Assembly: GCA_945868435.1 (NCBI GenBank)
Contig: CAMBLG010000019.1
Coordinates: 1-39,588 of the forward strand
Direction of reading: 5' to 3'
Source of the DNA: an uncultured Lachnospiraceae bacterium
GTDB lineage: Bacteria; Bacillota; Clostridia; Lachnospirales; Lachnospiraceae
Length of the DNA: 39,588 bases
A program made the translations under genes and the position numbers. Below, one piece after another: positions 8,486-16,800 of the stretch. Numbering within the stretch: position 1 is the first letter of the stretch; each line of letters begins with the position of its first letter. The notes beneath the pieces are model-generated. The model was not told where the DNA came from, ran no database searches, and saw nothing but the letters and a program-made list of their open reading frames with translations.

Positions 8486-9559
8486 TTAGTCTCCGAAGCT
8501 GATTCCTGTTCTCTTGGCTTCCTTGATCATCTGGCTATCCGGGTCTACTACCTTCAGCTTGCCAGCTACCTCTTCAAGCGGTACGCGCTTCGTTTTATTG
8601 TTGATCATGGCGATCATGCAGCCATAATCCTCCTCCATGATGGCCTTGGCTGCTGCTGAACCAAGTCTGGTACAGAGCACACGGTCATATGGACACGGGC
8701 TGCCTCCGCGCTGGGTGTGTCCGGGTACAGTGACGCGCACTTCAACACCGCACTTGTCTTTGATCTGATCCGCAACCTCGTAGGATACAGATGGGTATTT
8801 GCGTTCCGCAACCTTCGTCTTGTACTCCTTCTTAGACAGAGCCGCATCCTCTTTGGATATAGCGCCCTCTGCCACCGCAAGGATCGTAAAGCCCTTACCG
8901 GCCTTACTGCGCTTCTCGATTGCCTCAACTACTTTGTCGATATCATACGGGATCTCCGGAAGCAGAATAATGTCCGCACCGCCGGCAATGCCCGCATACA
9001 AAGTCAACCAGCCAACCTTATGGCCCATGACTTCCACAATGAACACGCGGTTGTGGGAGGCTGCAGTTGTATGAATGCAGTCGATTGCATCCGTTGCGAT
9101 ATTGATGGCACTCTGAAAACCAAAGGTCACATCCGTTCCATAAATATCATTGTCAATGGTCTTCGGGAGATGAATGACATTCAGCCCCTCTTCCCGAAGC
9201 AGGTTTGCCGTCTTCTGTGTTCCGTTACCGCCCAGGATGACCAGACAGTTCAGATTCAGCTTGTGGTAAGTCTGCTTCATGGCCTCGACCTTGTCCAATC
9301 CGTTCTCATCCGGAACACGCATCAGCTTAAACGGCTGGCGGCTGGAACCCAGAATCGTTCCACCCTTTGTCAGGATACCGGAGAAATCGGCAGATGTAAG
9401 CAGCCTGTAATTGCCATAGATCAAGCCCTTATATCCGTTCTCAAATCCATATACTTCCAACTCATCCACATTGCAGGATAAGCCCTTGACCACACCTCTC
9501 ATAGCCGCATTCAATGCCTGGCAGTCTCCGCCGCTTGTGAGCATTCCAATTCTCAACAT
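8486..9559 (-). CDS. pfkA: 6-phosphofructokinase family, group III-like
   Basis: The 357-residue protein has all PFK landmarks: the glycine-rich start GMLTSGGDCQALNAAMRG (residues 5-22), GGNGTQKTANLL, PKTIDNDIYGTDVTFGF with the catalytic aspartate, MGHKVGWLTLYAG and PGHTQRGGSPCPYDR. PKTIDND places it near the mixed ATP/PPi group rather than E. coli PfkA, which has PGTIDND. The usual GGDG loop, whose Asp helps bind magnesium, reads GGNG, so donor preference cannot be assigned from sequence. A good ribosome site (GGAGG) precedes the ATG. It is first in the operon leading to dnaX, 32 bp upstream of it. Confidence 0.92.
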   Translation of the reverse strand: MLRIGMLTSGGDCQALNAAMRGVVKGLSCNVDELEVYGFENGYKGLIYGNYRLLTSADFSGILTKGGTILGSSRQPFKLMRVPDENGLDKVEAMKQTYHKLNLNCLVILGGNGTQKTANLLREEGLNVIHLPKTIDNDIYGTDVTFGFQSAINIATDAIDCIHTTAASHNRVFIVEVMGHKVGWLTLYAGIAGGADIILLPEIPYDIDKVVEAIEKRSKAGKGFTILAVAEGAISKEDAALSKKEYKTKVAERKYPSVSYEVADQIKDKCGVEVRVTVPGHTQRGGSPCPYDRVLCTRLGSAAAKAIMEEDYGCMIAMINNKTKRVPLEEVAGKLKVVDPDSQMIKEAKRTGISFGD

Positions 9560-9672
9560 ACTCTTTCCTCCTGTAATTCTGCCGTCCGGCGCTTATCCAG
9601 CGCACAGACAGCGTTCTCATGTTACATAACTTGCATTACCTCTTGATATAGTATTTCCTCACAGTTGTCTTT

Positions 9673-9701
9673 ATTATAATATATCTTAAAAAATAGAACA
9701 A
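9673..9701 (-). promoter_or_regulatory. Promoter for pfk and the downstream dnaX operon
   Basis: Minus strand TTGTTC (9696-9701), 17 bp, then a perfect TATAAT (9673-9678). It lies about 115 bp upstream of the pfk start and just after the terminator of the chemoreceptor gene. It gives a leader of about 105 nt, in which I see no clear riboswitch. Confidence 0.8.
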
Positions 9702-9713
9702 GAGCGAACACTC

Positions 9714-9742
9714 AAAAAAAGCGCCCGGACAACGCCGGACGC
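9714..9742 (-). terminator. Intrinsic terminator of the chemoreceptor gene
   Basis: Stem GCGTCCGG / CCGGGCGC (8 bp with one G-T pair, 9735-9742 / 9721-9728), a 6-nt loop, then seven Ts on the minus strand. It lies 35 bp after the stop codon of the chemoreceptor. Confidence 0.9.
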
Positions 9743-9776
9743 CTCTTCTTTTATGCTTATACCTGTTCTAATATAT

Positions 9777-11066
9777 TTACTCTGACTTCAGATTATTCAA
9801 AAGCTCTTTCACCTGATCCGCGGCGGAGACAACCATAGTGCCGGATGCGGAAATCTCCTCCGTTGCTGCAGCCAGATTCTGAATTCTTCCATTCACGCCT
9901 GCAATAATATCCATCAAATCACTGGTCTCCTTTAAAATTGCCTGAGTAGACTCCAGAACCTTCTGCTGGCTGACGCTGCTCTTGGTCGCCGTATTCTTGG
10001 AATCTGCAGCCAACTGGTTAATCTCGTCCGCAACAACCGCAAAGCCTCTTCCGGCTTCACCGGCCCTTGCAGCCTCAATGCTGGCATTCAGGGCAAGCAG
10101 GTTCGTCTGTGATGCGATGGAAACAACCTCCGCATTGTTCTCACCCAGTTCATTGATCAAATCCTGTATTTCCTTCATGGAATCATTCAAACGCTCGCAG
10201 AAATTCGACACATTCAGCACATCCATTGAGATTCCCGTGCTCTCCTCCGCGTTGTTCTCATTTCCCTTGGACATATCATCCAAGGACTGATACAGTCCTA
10301 CAAAATGCTGATTAATCTGGGCGATCGTCTCCTCGATCACCTCATTCTGCTCTGCCAGCTTCGCCTTATCGTGTTCCACCTCACGTGCAAGTTCCAATGC
10401 ACGTTCCTTCTCTTTTTCCACTTCATCCTTCACATAATGGATGCAGTTTTCTTTGTAATTGAAGCCATTGAAAATTGCGACAGCCATCTTCTCGCAGGTT
10501 TCATAACCGCAGCACTCGCAGTTGATTTTTCTGGACTCCGCCGTATGCTTATTCATGTCATTGAATATTGCATCCAGCTCACTCTGGTTAGGAATCTGAT
10601 AACTGCATTCCTTAGACCGATCCGTGTAGACACGTAGGAAATCATTCAAATCCAGCTTCTCAAACTGCTTGTTGAGTGCCGCCAGTCGCTGCTTTGGCGT
10701 TCTCTGTCTCGACCATGCACTATGCTTGGAGTTCTTCTTGCTCTCCTCCCGAATCTTCTGGATATTGAACAGCGCATCATCTGTTTCCGCCTTATCTTCC
10801 TCAACTGCTGTACCATACAGGCAGCCCGCACTGCAGTTCAACGCGTCCACAAACAGTTCCCGGTTGCGCCCCTCTGCAATCTCTTTTGCATGCTTTTCGA
10901 AGTAGTTGTAAACATGCTTCTCGCCTTCTACCTGACGGATATAGACATCCTCACCCAGGAACCAGTACACATTCTCTTTTAAGCCTCCCGGCATCGGATA
11001 AATCGAGCCAAGGCCGTACTCAATCTCGTCGGTACTGAACGGACCTCCGATTTTATGTTCCCGCAC
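9777..11066 (-). CDS. Chemoreceptor-like protein with truncated [FeFe]-hydrogenase domain and 4Fe-4S motif
   Basis: The 429-residue frame starts with GTG. Residues 1-90 match only the end of an [FeFe]-hydrogenase large-subunit domain ([20 protein letters not shown], then [10 protein letters not shown] near 77-84, the place of the last H-cluster loop). A Cys motif CECCGYETC with a further Cys at 208 follows (183-208; FeS domain like PF04060), then a coiled coil and a methyl-accepting signalling domain whose tip reads [20 protein letters not shown]. No membrane helix is seen. Related proteins carry a ferredoxin and the whole hydrogenase domain before this point. Here a stop lies 12 bp upstream of the GTG, with no good ribosome site, so the gene is probably 5'-truncated. 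Confidence 0.8.
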   Translation of the reverse strand: MREHKIGGPFSTDEIEYGLGSIYPMPGGLKENVYWFLGEDVYIRQVEGEKHVYNYFEKHAKEIAEGRNRELFVDALNCSAGCLYGTAVEEDKAETDDALFNIQKIREESKKNSKHSAWSRQRTPKQRLAALNKQFEKLDLNDFLRVYTDRSKECSYQIPNQSELDAIFNDMNKHTAESRKINCECCGYETCEKMAVAIFNGFNYKENCIHYVKDEVEKEKERALELAREVEHDKAKLAEQNEVIEETIAQINQHFVGLYQSLDDMSKGNENNAEESTGISMDVLNVSNFCERLNDSMKEIQDLINELGENNAEVVSIASQTNLLALNASIEAARAGEAGRGFAVVADEINQLAADSKNTATKSSVSQQKVLESTQAILKETSDLMDIIAGVNGRIQNLAAATEEISASGTMVVSAADQVKELLNNLKSE

Positions 11067-11189
11067 ATACTTCGTATTTCATTCCGTCTTTATCGCATCA
11101 GTATATCATACTTTTTCCTATAATCTACCACTTTTTAGTCACAATGCTCTATTTTTCATTCATTTTTATATTTTTACCAGTTAATTTTA

Positions 11190-11231
11190 ACCAATTCAGG
11201 AAGATGCTTTTATGCATCTTCCTGAATTGGT
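11190..11231. terminator. Perfect 18-bp inverted repeat, likely terminator for the Ig-like protein gene
   Basis: Arms 11190-11207 and 11214-11231 are perfect complements (ACCAATTCAGGAAGATGC) around a 6-nt loop, 37 bp after the stop of the Ig-like gene. The DNA on either side is AT-rich but has no strict T-run, so termination is likely but not of textbook form. Confidence 0.6.
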
Positions 11232-11268
11232 ATCAGAATCTGAAGTTCAAACCAGTTGCCCCCGTTTG

Positions 11269-13806
11269 CTATGCATTTTTCAAGGTCTTCCCCACCGGAA
11301 TGGTATAGCTGGATACAACTGTCTTACCCCCGTTTATGGTCGTCTTCACCTGCACGGTGATGGACTTGATATTGACTGCTTCCCCAGCACCCAGCGTATA
11401 ACTGCTTCCTGCGGTCTGCGAGCCGGTCACAACACATTCCGTAATCTCCGCATTCTCTACGCCGGTAACAGAAAGACAGTTCTTGGCAAGTTCAACCGCA
11501 TTCTTGCAGGTTGCCGTTGCTTTGCTCCGCACGACCGTCACCTCCGGAGCAGCCTGAGTGTCTTTAATCTTGAATGCGCTGGATGCAGTTGCAATGCTGG
11601 TTCCGGAACTGTTCTGCGCATAAAAGCGAACTGTGACGATGTAATTACCGGTTGGTGCCTTTGTGCACACGGTACCATTAAGACTTAATGCCTTCAGTGT
11701 AAATTTATCACCGGAGCCCAGATCCACCTCCTTCTCAGATGGTGTCTGCGTCAGGTCTGCATAGTAATATAAGTTATCTTTCATAACCTTGACGGAACTG
11801 ATATAGACATATCCGTAGAACACACCTCCGCGGTACTCTGCCACCCGGATATTAATATCTCCACAGGTGCTGATATCGGAGTCCTTCGTCAGTGCGATAT
11901 CGAGTTCCGGATTATCGATCACAATGTTGTAAGACACAGTACCGTTTTCCGGTGGTGTCTGTACCACAATCGTAAAATTCACCTGTGCCTTCTGCGTTCC
12001 GCAGGTGAGTGTCAACGTATAGTTGTAAGTACCCGCGATCCGACCATAGGTATTGACCACAATCCGGTCTGTCGCCGCATCGTAGGTGACAATGTCGGCC
12101 TTGTAAACGCTGTTATCTACAATCTGTGCTGTCTCGTCCTTCAGGGCGAACGCCTCGCCGTACTGGTCAACAGCGGTAATCTTGATATATTCCCTGTCCC
12201 CATATGCCATACGGCTGGAGGTGTATACAACGCTCTTGTCAGCTGTAATGCCTGACAGATACGGCTGATCCACTACAGACACCTCGTAGCTGTATGCATG
12301 GGTCTGTTTTCCGTACCTGGCAGTAACAAGAATCTTCACGGTTCCCTTTTTGATTGCGGTCACCTTCGCAATTCCGTTTTCACGGTTATTGATAAGCAGG
12401 GTGTCCGGATCCGAGGACTCATACTCCACGGAATCGTATTTTAACACACCTCCATCGGTATCTAATGCGCGAAAATGCATATAGTAATTGCCGCCTGCTG
12501 CCACTTTTCGGTTATCCTTGTAATCAGCCGCGTCGTAATTTGGAACTGCCTCTTCTGTAGTCAAAGTCAGATTCGTCTCTGTTGCAATGCTTGCCGCAAC
12601 ACAGGTAATCTGCGCACTGGCAGACAGAACAAGTGTCGGGTCATCCTGACTTGTATAAACCATTTTGAATGTACCGGTATCACCCTCACTCGTCATGTAA
12701 ATCTGATTCTTTTCCTCGATGATGTATCCGTTTGTAATCTTGGGCTCTTCATAACGAATCGTTCCCGGATACTTTGCAGATACCTCAATTCCATTGGCAT
12801 CGTAAATACCATATTCAATCGTAGTTGCCTTGGCAACCGTTGTCTCAGTCGTCAAAACCTTCATCTGCGCAGGCTTTCCTACTCTTGCTATGAAGCTGTA
12901 CTCCATAACACCATCCGTCAGCCTGTATGTTTTCCCATCCTCAAAGCAGGAGTACGTTGTAAGAATCGCTTCTGTTCCATCACCGGAAAAAGCGATATTC
13001 TTAATCTCGACCTTTGCTCCCGCAGCGTTGTAGAGCGTAAAACTGTCCTTGTCTACCTGATCTCTTGCACTGCTGGAAAATACTGCCGCAGCCTTATCTG
13101 CTGCCACCTGCTTTGCTGCCGTCATGGTTCTTCCAACTACCACCGTTGCCTGCGCGGTTCTCTTGGCACTTCCGCTCTTGGCCGTCGCAGTGATGGTATA
13201 GGTTCCTTCTTTCTCAGGTGTAAATACGCCGGTCTTCGTCATGGCAGATGACACATCGCTTCCATCGGAGCAGCTTACAGACCAGGTGTTGGTGCTGGTT
13301 CCGTTTGCCGGTGTCAGCTTATACTGGAACTGATAAGATTCTCCTATATAGAGCCGTTCCTGAGAAAGCGCATCACTCACAATCTCGATCTTCGTGGTCT
13401 TTACCTTTATCTTGGCATTCCCGGAAGACAATGTAGAAACCAATTTTCCTGCCTTGGAATAAATCTTTGCTGTCACATTGACAATCTTATTCTTTGCCGC
13501 TGTCTTTCCTTTGGTATTGATAGTCAGTGTATTGCTGACTGATGTCTTTGTGGCAGTAGTCGTGGTCTTTTTCAGCTTGGCATAGCTTTTACCGGTTCCC
13601 GTCACCGTCCACTTAACCTTCTGCCCCTTTGTCAGATTCTTAATAGTGTATGTGTATACACCACCTTTGTCACCATTCTCGTACAGACTGCTGTACGTCT
13701 TGGCGAATTTCGGCTTTGCTGCAGCCTCCGCGGAGACCGGCACCATTGTAATCACCAGTGCCAGAGCGCAGAGAACCGCAAGTACTCTCTTGATTTTGTC
13801 AAACAT
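11269..13806 (-). CDS. Large secreted Ig-like repeat protein
   Basis: The 845-residue protein begins with a signal peptide (KIKRVLAVLCALALVITMVP, cleavage near AEAAA-KP at about residue 30). The rest is beta-rich and Thr/Ser/Lys-rich with repeated Ig-like signatures of the bacterial Big family: VFTPEKEGTYTITATAKSGS (residues about 200-220), ENGIAKVTAIKKGTVKILVT (about 480-500) and YNYTLTLTCGTQKAQVNFTI (about 600-620). No LPxTG motif or S-layer homology domain is visible at the C-terminus, so the mode of surface attachment is unclear. The ATG at 13806 was chosen because GAAGGGG precedes it by 6 nt; an upstream ATG only adds basic residues. Probable adhesin or surface structural protein; partner unknown. 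Confidence 0.85.
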   Translation of the reverse strand: MFDKIKRVLAVLCALALVITMVPVSAEAAAKPKFAKTYSSLYENGDKGGVYTYTIKNLTKGQKVKWTVTGTGKSYAKLKKTTTTATKTSVSNTLTINTKGKTAAKNKIVNVTAKIYSKAGKLVSTLSSGNAKIKVKTTKIEIVSDALSQERLYIGESYQFQYKLTPANGTSTNTWSVSCSDGSDVSSAMTKTGVFTPEKEGTYTITATAKSGSAKRTAQATVVVGRTMTAAKQVAADKAAAVFSSSARDQVDKDSFTLYNAAGAKVEIKNIAFSGDGTEAILTTYSCFEDGKTYRLTDGVMEYSFIARVGKPAQMKVLTTETTVAKATTIEYGIYDANGIEVSAKYPGTIRYEEPKITNGYIIEEKNQIYMTSEGDTGTFKMVYTSQDDPTLVLSASAQITCVAASIATETNLTLTTEEAVPNYDAADYKDNRKVAAGGNYYMHFRALDTDGGVLKYDSVEYESSDPDTLLINNRENGIAKVTAIKKGTVKILVTARYGKQTHAYSYEVSVVDQPYLSGITADKSVVYTSSRMAYGDREYIKITAVDQYGEAFALKDETAQIVDNSVYKADIVTYDAATDRIVVNTYGRIAGTYNYTLTLTCGTQKAQVNFTIVVQTPPENGTVSYNIVIDNPELDIALTKDSDISTCGDINIRVAEYRGGVFYGYVYISSVKVMKDNLYYYADLTQTPSEKEVDLGSGDKFTLKALSLNGTVCTKAPTGNYIVTVRFYAQNSSGTSIATASSAFKIKDTQAAPEVTVVRSKATATCKNAVELAKNCLSVTGVENAEITECVVTGSQTAGSSYTLGAGEAVNIKSITVQVKTTINGGKTVVSSYTIPVGKTLKNA

Positions 13807-13891
13807 AGTTTCCCCTTCTTTCTTCATACTTTTTCTTTTACAGAACCACACTCCTTGTGTGTATTCTCGTTACTAAAACACTATATATGGT

Positions 13892-13920
13892 ATCTTAGCA
13901 TAATCTTTCATCTTCCGCAA
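13892..13920 (-). promoter_or_regulatory. Possible promoter for the Ig-like protein gene
   Basis: Minus strand TTGCGG (13915-13920), 17 bp, TAAGAT (13892-13897), the latter preceded by TGC as an extended -10. It is a moderate match; the leader would be about 80 nt. Confidence 0.4.
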
Positions 13921-13939
13921 TCTTCCAATCAAGAAAACA

Positions 13940-13968
13940 TTGCCTATTTTCCGATTCCGCATTATAAT
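13940..13968 (+). promoter_or_regulatory. Promoter for the PGDYG-type gene
   Basis: Plus strand TTGCCT (13940-13945), 17 bp, TATAAT (13963-13968). It is divergent from the candidate promoter of the Ig-like gene and 75 bp upstream of the plus-strand ATG. Confidence 0.75.
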
Positions 13969-14043
13969 GAATATATAAGAAACGATGCCGTCGTTGTGCG
14001 GTGGCTGCAATGAGAAGATACGAATGATAGAGGGGGACATTAG

Positions 14044-14346
14044 ATGGAGAGGTACAGACGAGTGCCGCTTGAAGTGACGGCGGCAAAATACGAACTGAAT
14101 CAGGGCATGGAGGATGGCTTCCGTCTCTATTCCCAGATTGTAACGAGTGAAGGAATTGTAACCGATGGCATGGTGAAGATTGAGCGCGAGGACGGTACCA
14201 TTGTCTGCCCATATGTGCGCAACCGTCGAGGGCTGGTATTTATTCGTAAAGGGGATTACATTATCTGCGAAGCGGATGAAAACGGCAGAGTTGAAAAGCA
14301 TGTGTGCGGAGAGGACAAATTCCACAGACGTTTCGAAAAACTTTAA
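14044..14346 (+). CDS. PGDYG-like small protein of phage type
   Basis: A 100-residue protein with ribosome site AGAGGGGGA 7 nt before ATG, its own promoter and its own terminator, so it is a real single-gene unit. The start ERYRRVPLEVTAAKY resembles the KYRKKPVVVEAVQ start of PGDYG/phage-associated proteins, and the second half RKGDYIICEADENGRVEKH with a final phenylalanine-rich FHRRFEKL matches the GDYI...G...F pattern. In phages such genes are common and of unknown function. It is the first plus-strand gene in the window, an isolated piece of possibly phage-derived DNA. Confidence 0.75.
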   Translation: MERYRRVPLEVTAAKYELNQGMEDGFRLYSQIVTSEGIVTDGMVKIEREDGTIVCPYVRNRRGLVFIRKGDYIICEADENGRVEKHVCGEDKFHRRFEKL

Positions 14347-14360
14347 TTTCATAAGTAGGC

Positions 14361-14397
14361 AAAAGCGTATGAAGTTGTTGCACTTCATACGCTTTTT
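14361..14397 (+). terminator. Intrinsic terminator, bidirectional form
   Basis: Perfect 10-bp stem GCGTATGAAG / CTTCATACGC (14365-14374 / 14383-14392), 8-nt loop, then TTTTT; the upstream AAAA lets it also work for minus-strand transcripts from the right. It ends the PGDYG gene 18 bp after the stop. Confidence 0.92.
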
Positions 14398-14412
14398 ATA
14401 TACGAACCGCGC

Positions 14413-14641
14413 AGCCCAAGGCCATTTCCTTCCGTGCTTCGGGATGCATCGCCGCGCACGAACCGCTCCTTCAGCTTATCTGCCTCCACATCGATTGGTT
14501 CCGCAGACACATTGATCACTTCCAACACGATCTGCCCGTTATCGGCATACGTCTTTACAAAAATTCTGGTATGTTCCATGGAATATTTCACAGCGTTTAC
14601 AAGAAGATTCTGAACGATTGTGTAGGCATAGACACTGTCTC
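14413..14641 (-). pseudogene. Histidine kinase C-terminal fragment (eroded copy)
   Basis: These 229 bases match 19843-20071 of the intact kinase gene with, by eye, one difference. They encode the start of the ATPase domain (VYAYTIVQN, then EVINVSAEPIDVEADKLKE) but stop short of the end of the gene on the left and are joined on the right to a piece of the response regulator gene. The reading frame across the joint is meaningless. About 1.5 kb present in the intact copy (20072-21577) is missing. Confidence 0.9.
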
Positions 14642-14712
14642 TCCAGCAGTTTTGACATGGAAAATAAGATCTCCTTATCGTCGTCAACGACCAATATCTT
14701 TTGTTGATCCAT
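14642..14712 (-). pseudogene. Response regulator N-terminal fragment (eroded copy)
   Basis: Matches the first about 24 codons of the intact regulator gene (21578-21648): MDQQKILVVDDDKEILFSMS. It is followed directly by the kinase fragment in another frame. The upstream non-coding DNA of the intact copy is also kept up to about 14820. Confidence 0.9.
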
Positions 14713-14786
14713 AGCTGCTCCCTCACATGCATATTTCATTCATATCATTATCATACACGATGTGTTTTATTTTTTTTAGGATAAAA

Positions 14787-14804
14787 TTCTTACATGTTTC
14801 TTAC
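14787..14804 (-). promoter_or_regulatory. Copy of the response-regulator direct-repeat site
   Basis: TTCTTAC at 14787-14793 and 14798-14804, 11 bp apart, as upstream of the intact regulator gene. It now faces only remnants. Confidence 0.5.
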
Positions 14805-14820
14805 GAGGTTGATGAGTACA

Positions 14821-14854
14821 AAAATCGCGCACCTTTTGGCAGGTGCGCGATTTT
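14821..14854 (-). terminator. Intrinsic terminator of the truncated lipoprotein gene
   Basis: A perfect 13-bp inverted repeat AAAATCGCGCACC / GGTGCGCGATTTT around 8 nt. It is A-rich then T-rich on either strand, so it works in both directions. It is homologous to, but stronger than, the hairpin at 21850-21883 in the intact copy. Confidence 0.85.
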
Positions 14855-14863
14855 TACTGCATT

Positions 14864-15718
14864 ATATATGCATAGGTCTCATTCCCCATAGTCTTTCATC
14901 TCCTCGATAAATGAATCAAGATTATCCGTCAGAGTGCCAGCGTCATGTTCCCTGACCATCCATGCATAGGTTTCTGTGTATCGAATTGGCGTTTCTGCAC
15001 TGCCGCCTTTCAATTCTCCCTCACTGGTACTCACCAGCAAATAAGCATCGCTGAAAAAATCGTTCTCCTGCTCCGCAAAGGCCTCCCACTGCGTGGTATC
15101 CATGGTTCCGGTCTCGAATAACGACACGGAGATTTCATCGGAGGCTTCAACGATTTTCTCTGCATTTTCGCCCAAGTAAAACACTTCGTACTGGCAGGAT
15201 GCCAGATCATGATCAATGAGCGGGAAATACCTCATGATAGAATCCGCGCCTTCCCGCGACACAAGGTAAAACTGGCATCCCAATGCATAGTTTGCCGGAA
15301 TGCTCTCACTGTATAGCACTTCATCGTTCTCCACCACAGAGAGCATACCTTCGCCTCCCTGCTTGACACCCTGAATCATAATGGTTTCCTCAATTCCATT
15401 GCGATTCAAATCTGCTGAAAAGCTCAGGTCTTCCAAGGATGTCACCTGCGCTTCCGTCGTCTCATTTGTGTCAATTGTCGCACCAACCTGTTCTTCCGTC
15501 TCTGTATTTATTACCGAATCCTTTGAGGCCGCATCGGCTCCACAGGCGGTCAACGCCAGAACCGCCACCAAACTAATCCCTGAAAACATCTTGTGTCGCA
15601 TGCACATTTCTCCTTCCATAAATATCTAGTAGCTTATCATAAACGCTCTTCAAATTGCTCATTCTGCAACTACGTAATTCTGCTGCTTTACCAAATCCTC
15701 TTTTATCCTTTCAAATTC
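14864..15718. repeat. Direct repeat with 22464-23299 (lipoprotein block), with patchwork left end
   Basis: Positions 14883-15718 match 22464-23299 (836 bp) with no difference I could find by eye. The 18 bp at 14864-14881 instead match 22125-22142, deeper in the intact lipoprotein gene, with one mismatch. So two separate deletions shaped this end. The matching block covers the first 239 codons of the lipoprotein, its upstream DNA and the last 19 codons of the SurA-like gene. Confidence 0.9.
14879..15601 (-). CDS. C-terminally truncated lipoprotein (short copy)
   Basis: The 240-residue frame is the same as the first 239 residues of the 420-residue protein at 21920-23182, including the lipoprotein signal (LVAVLALTACGADAAS, lipid-bearing Cys near residue 20) and the DLNRNGIEET segment. 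The stop codon is made at a deletion joint, where sequence from further inside the gene has been brought in out of frame. All Asp-box repeats are lost. The ATG at 15601 is used because GGAGA lies 8 nt upstream. It follows the SurA-like gene by 57 bp, and a good terminator follows, so it may still be expressed as a short lipoprotein; treat it as a probable pseudogene. Confidence 0.8.
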   Translation of the reverse strand: MRHKMFSGISLVAVLALTACGADAASKDSVINTETEEQVGATIDTNETTEAQVTSLEDLSFSADLNRNGIEETIMIQGVKQGGEGMLSVVENDEVLYSESIPANYALGCQFYLVSREGADSIMRYFPLIDHDLASCQYEVFYLGENAEKIVEASDEISVSLFETGTMDTTQWEAFAEQENDFFSDAYLLVSTSEGELKGGSAETPIRYTETYAWMVREHDAGTLTDNLDSFIEEMKDYGE

Positions 15719-16366
15719 TTCTCCCCATGCTTGATCAAGTGCGATCGGATCTGTTATCTCAGTATGCTGGCTCTTATATTCATGTTCCAATGTCGCAACA
15801 TATTTTTGAATAGGAAGATTAACCTCGTAGACTTTAAATTGATAATTCCAATATGCGTCCTCCGATTCAAATGCGGATATAAGCTCCCGATACTCCTGCT
15901 CTGACATTGTCGTTGTCAAGATATCTTTTAATTCGTCCAGATAGTCATATATTTCTACATCTGTAACGGAAAAGCCATTCATGATTGCAGCCACATAAAG
16001 AGCATTTCTCTTTTCTGCATATGCGATTGCAATCTCTTCCGGAGCAGAATTCCCCTGCAGTTCATAAAACTTCTCATATTGTTCAATTTCGTCGTTTGCT
16101 ATTATTATATTATCTCCAATTGCATAAATACTATCTGTATCCATTTGCTTAGCAAGTTGCTGTATGTTACCATTGGCAGAAAAATACTGGTCAATATCTC
16201 TTGTCCTCATATCCTCATTTTCTGCAATATAAGACGCAAATTCAACATCTATTTTCTGTCCAATTGACAGTTCATCCGTTGCCGATGCAGACGCACCACT
16301 TTTCACCGCCCATACAAGTACCACCGCAAAAAGGCATACGAAGCCAGCTGCTTTGATTTTTTTCAT
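15659..16366 (-). CDS. SurA N-terminal-like secreted or membrane-anchored protein
   Basis: The 235-residue protein starts with a signal or anchor segment (KAAGFVCLFAVVLVWAVKSG, residues 5-24). The remainder is all-helical and charged: an ALYVAAIMNGFSVTDVEIYDY stretch near 122-142 and a FESEDAYWNYQFKVYEVNL stretch near 168-186 fit the SurA/PrsA chaperone N-domain, where a long helix pair binds unfolded chains. The parvulin isomerase domain is absent. It lies between a small secreted protein and the lipoprotein gene, so it may help fold one of them outside the membrane; this is inference. In the intact locus only its last 19 codons survive (23240-23299). Confidence 0.75.
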   Translation of the reverse strand: MKKIKAAGFVCLFAVVLVWAVKSGASASATDELSIGQKIDVEFASYIAENEDMRTRDIDQYFSANGNIQQLAKQMDTDSIYAIGDNIIIANDEIEQYEKFYELQGNSAPEEIAIAYAEKRNALYVAAIMNGFSVTDVEIYDYLDELKDILTTTMSEQEYRELISAFESEDAYWNYQFKVYEVNLPIQKYVATLEHEYKSQHTEITDPIALDQAWGEEFERIKEDLVKQQNYVVAE

Positions 16367-16401
16367 AGTGTTTCTCCTTTCTTTTCAATCAACCATCTAT
16401 T

Positions 16402-16773
16402 CTACTTTAAATTAAGAGTTAACGAATGAAACGTACTTCCCTCCGTTCCACCGGTAAACATTCCCCCATCACATGTGGTATAAAATGGAAGGTAAGAATA
16501 ATTAGTTGTCGCATATGCTGTCTTCCATAAATAAAGTTTTTCATGCCTCTTAAAAACGTTCTTTTTTGATGAATAATTATAAGTAAATTGCTCCGATAAT
16601 TTAACTCGAAAAGTTATTGTAGACCATCCCCCCTCTGGAACAGCATATGTTGTTGTATATTCATTCTCTCCTGTTGAACGAACTGTGTCTGCATATATAG
16701 TATCGCATTCTCCAAGTCCAAAAACAAGTGCACAAACTATGCAAATTACAATTAACAAGCATTTTTTTGTCAT
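16402..16773 (-). CDS. Small secreted protein, unknown
   Basis: A 123-residue protein with a clear signal peptide (KKCLLIVICIVCALVFGLG) and probable cleavage after residues near 29 (TIYA-DT). The mature part of about 94 residues is rich in Thr, Tyr and Ser with alternating beta pattern (STITFRVKLSEQFTYNYSS) and has a single Cys (CDGGMF). I do not recognise a family. The ribosome site GGAGA lies 7 nt before ATG. It sits directly after the BlaR1 3' remnant and its terminator, in the slot that holds the DUF1906 gene in the other copy. That makes it a candidate swapped effector or envelope factor. Confidence 0.65.
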   Translation of the reverse strand: MTKKCLLIVICIVCALVFGLGECDTIYADTVRSTGENEYTTTYAVPEGGWSTITFRVKLSEQFTYNYSSKKNVFKRHEKLYLWKTAYATTNYSYLPFYTTCDGGMFTGGTEGSTFHSLTLNLK

Positions 16774-16800
16774 AACAATATCTCCTTCACGTATAGTCCC

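Noticed and set aside
9560..9670. Riboswitch in the pfk leader
   Set aside because: Leader of about 105 nt shows no motif or stable multi-stem fold that I recognise.
13873..14388. 171-residue minus-strand ORF opposite the PGDYG-type gene
   Set aside because: It is a shadow of the plus-strand gene, which has promoter, ribosome site, terminator and family similarity; the shadow has none of these.
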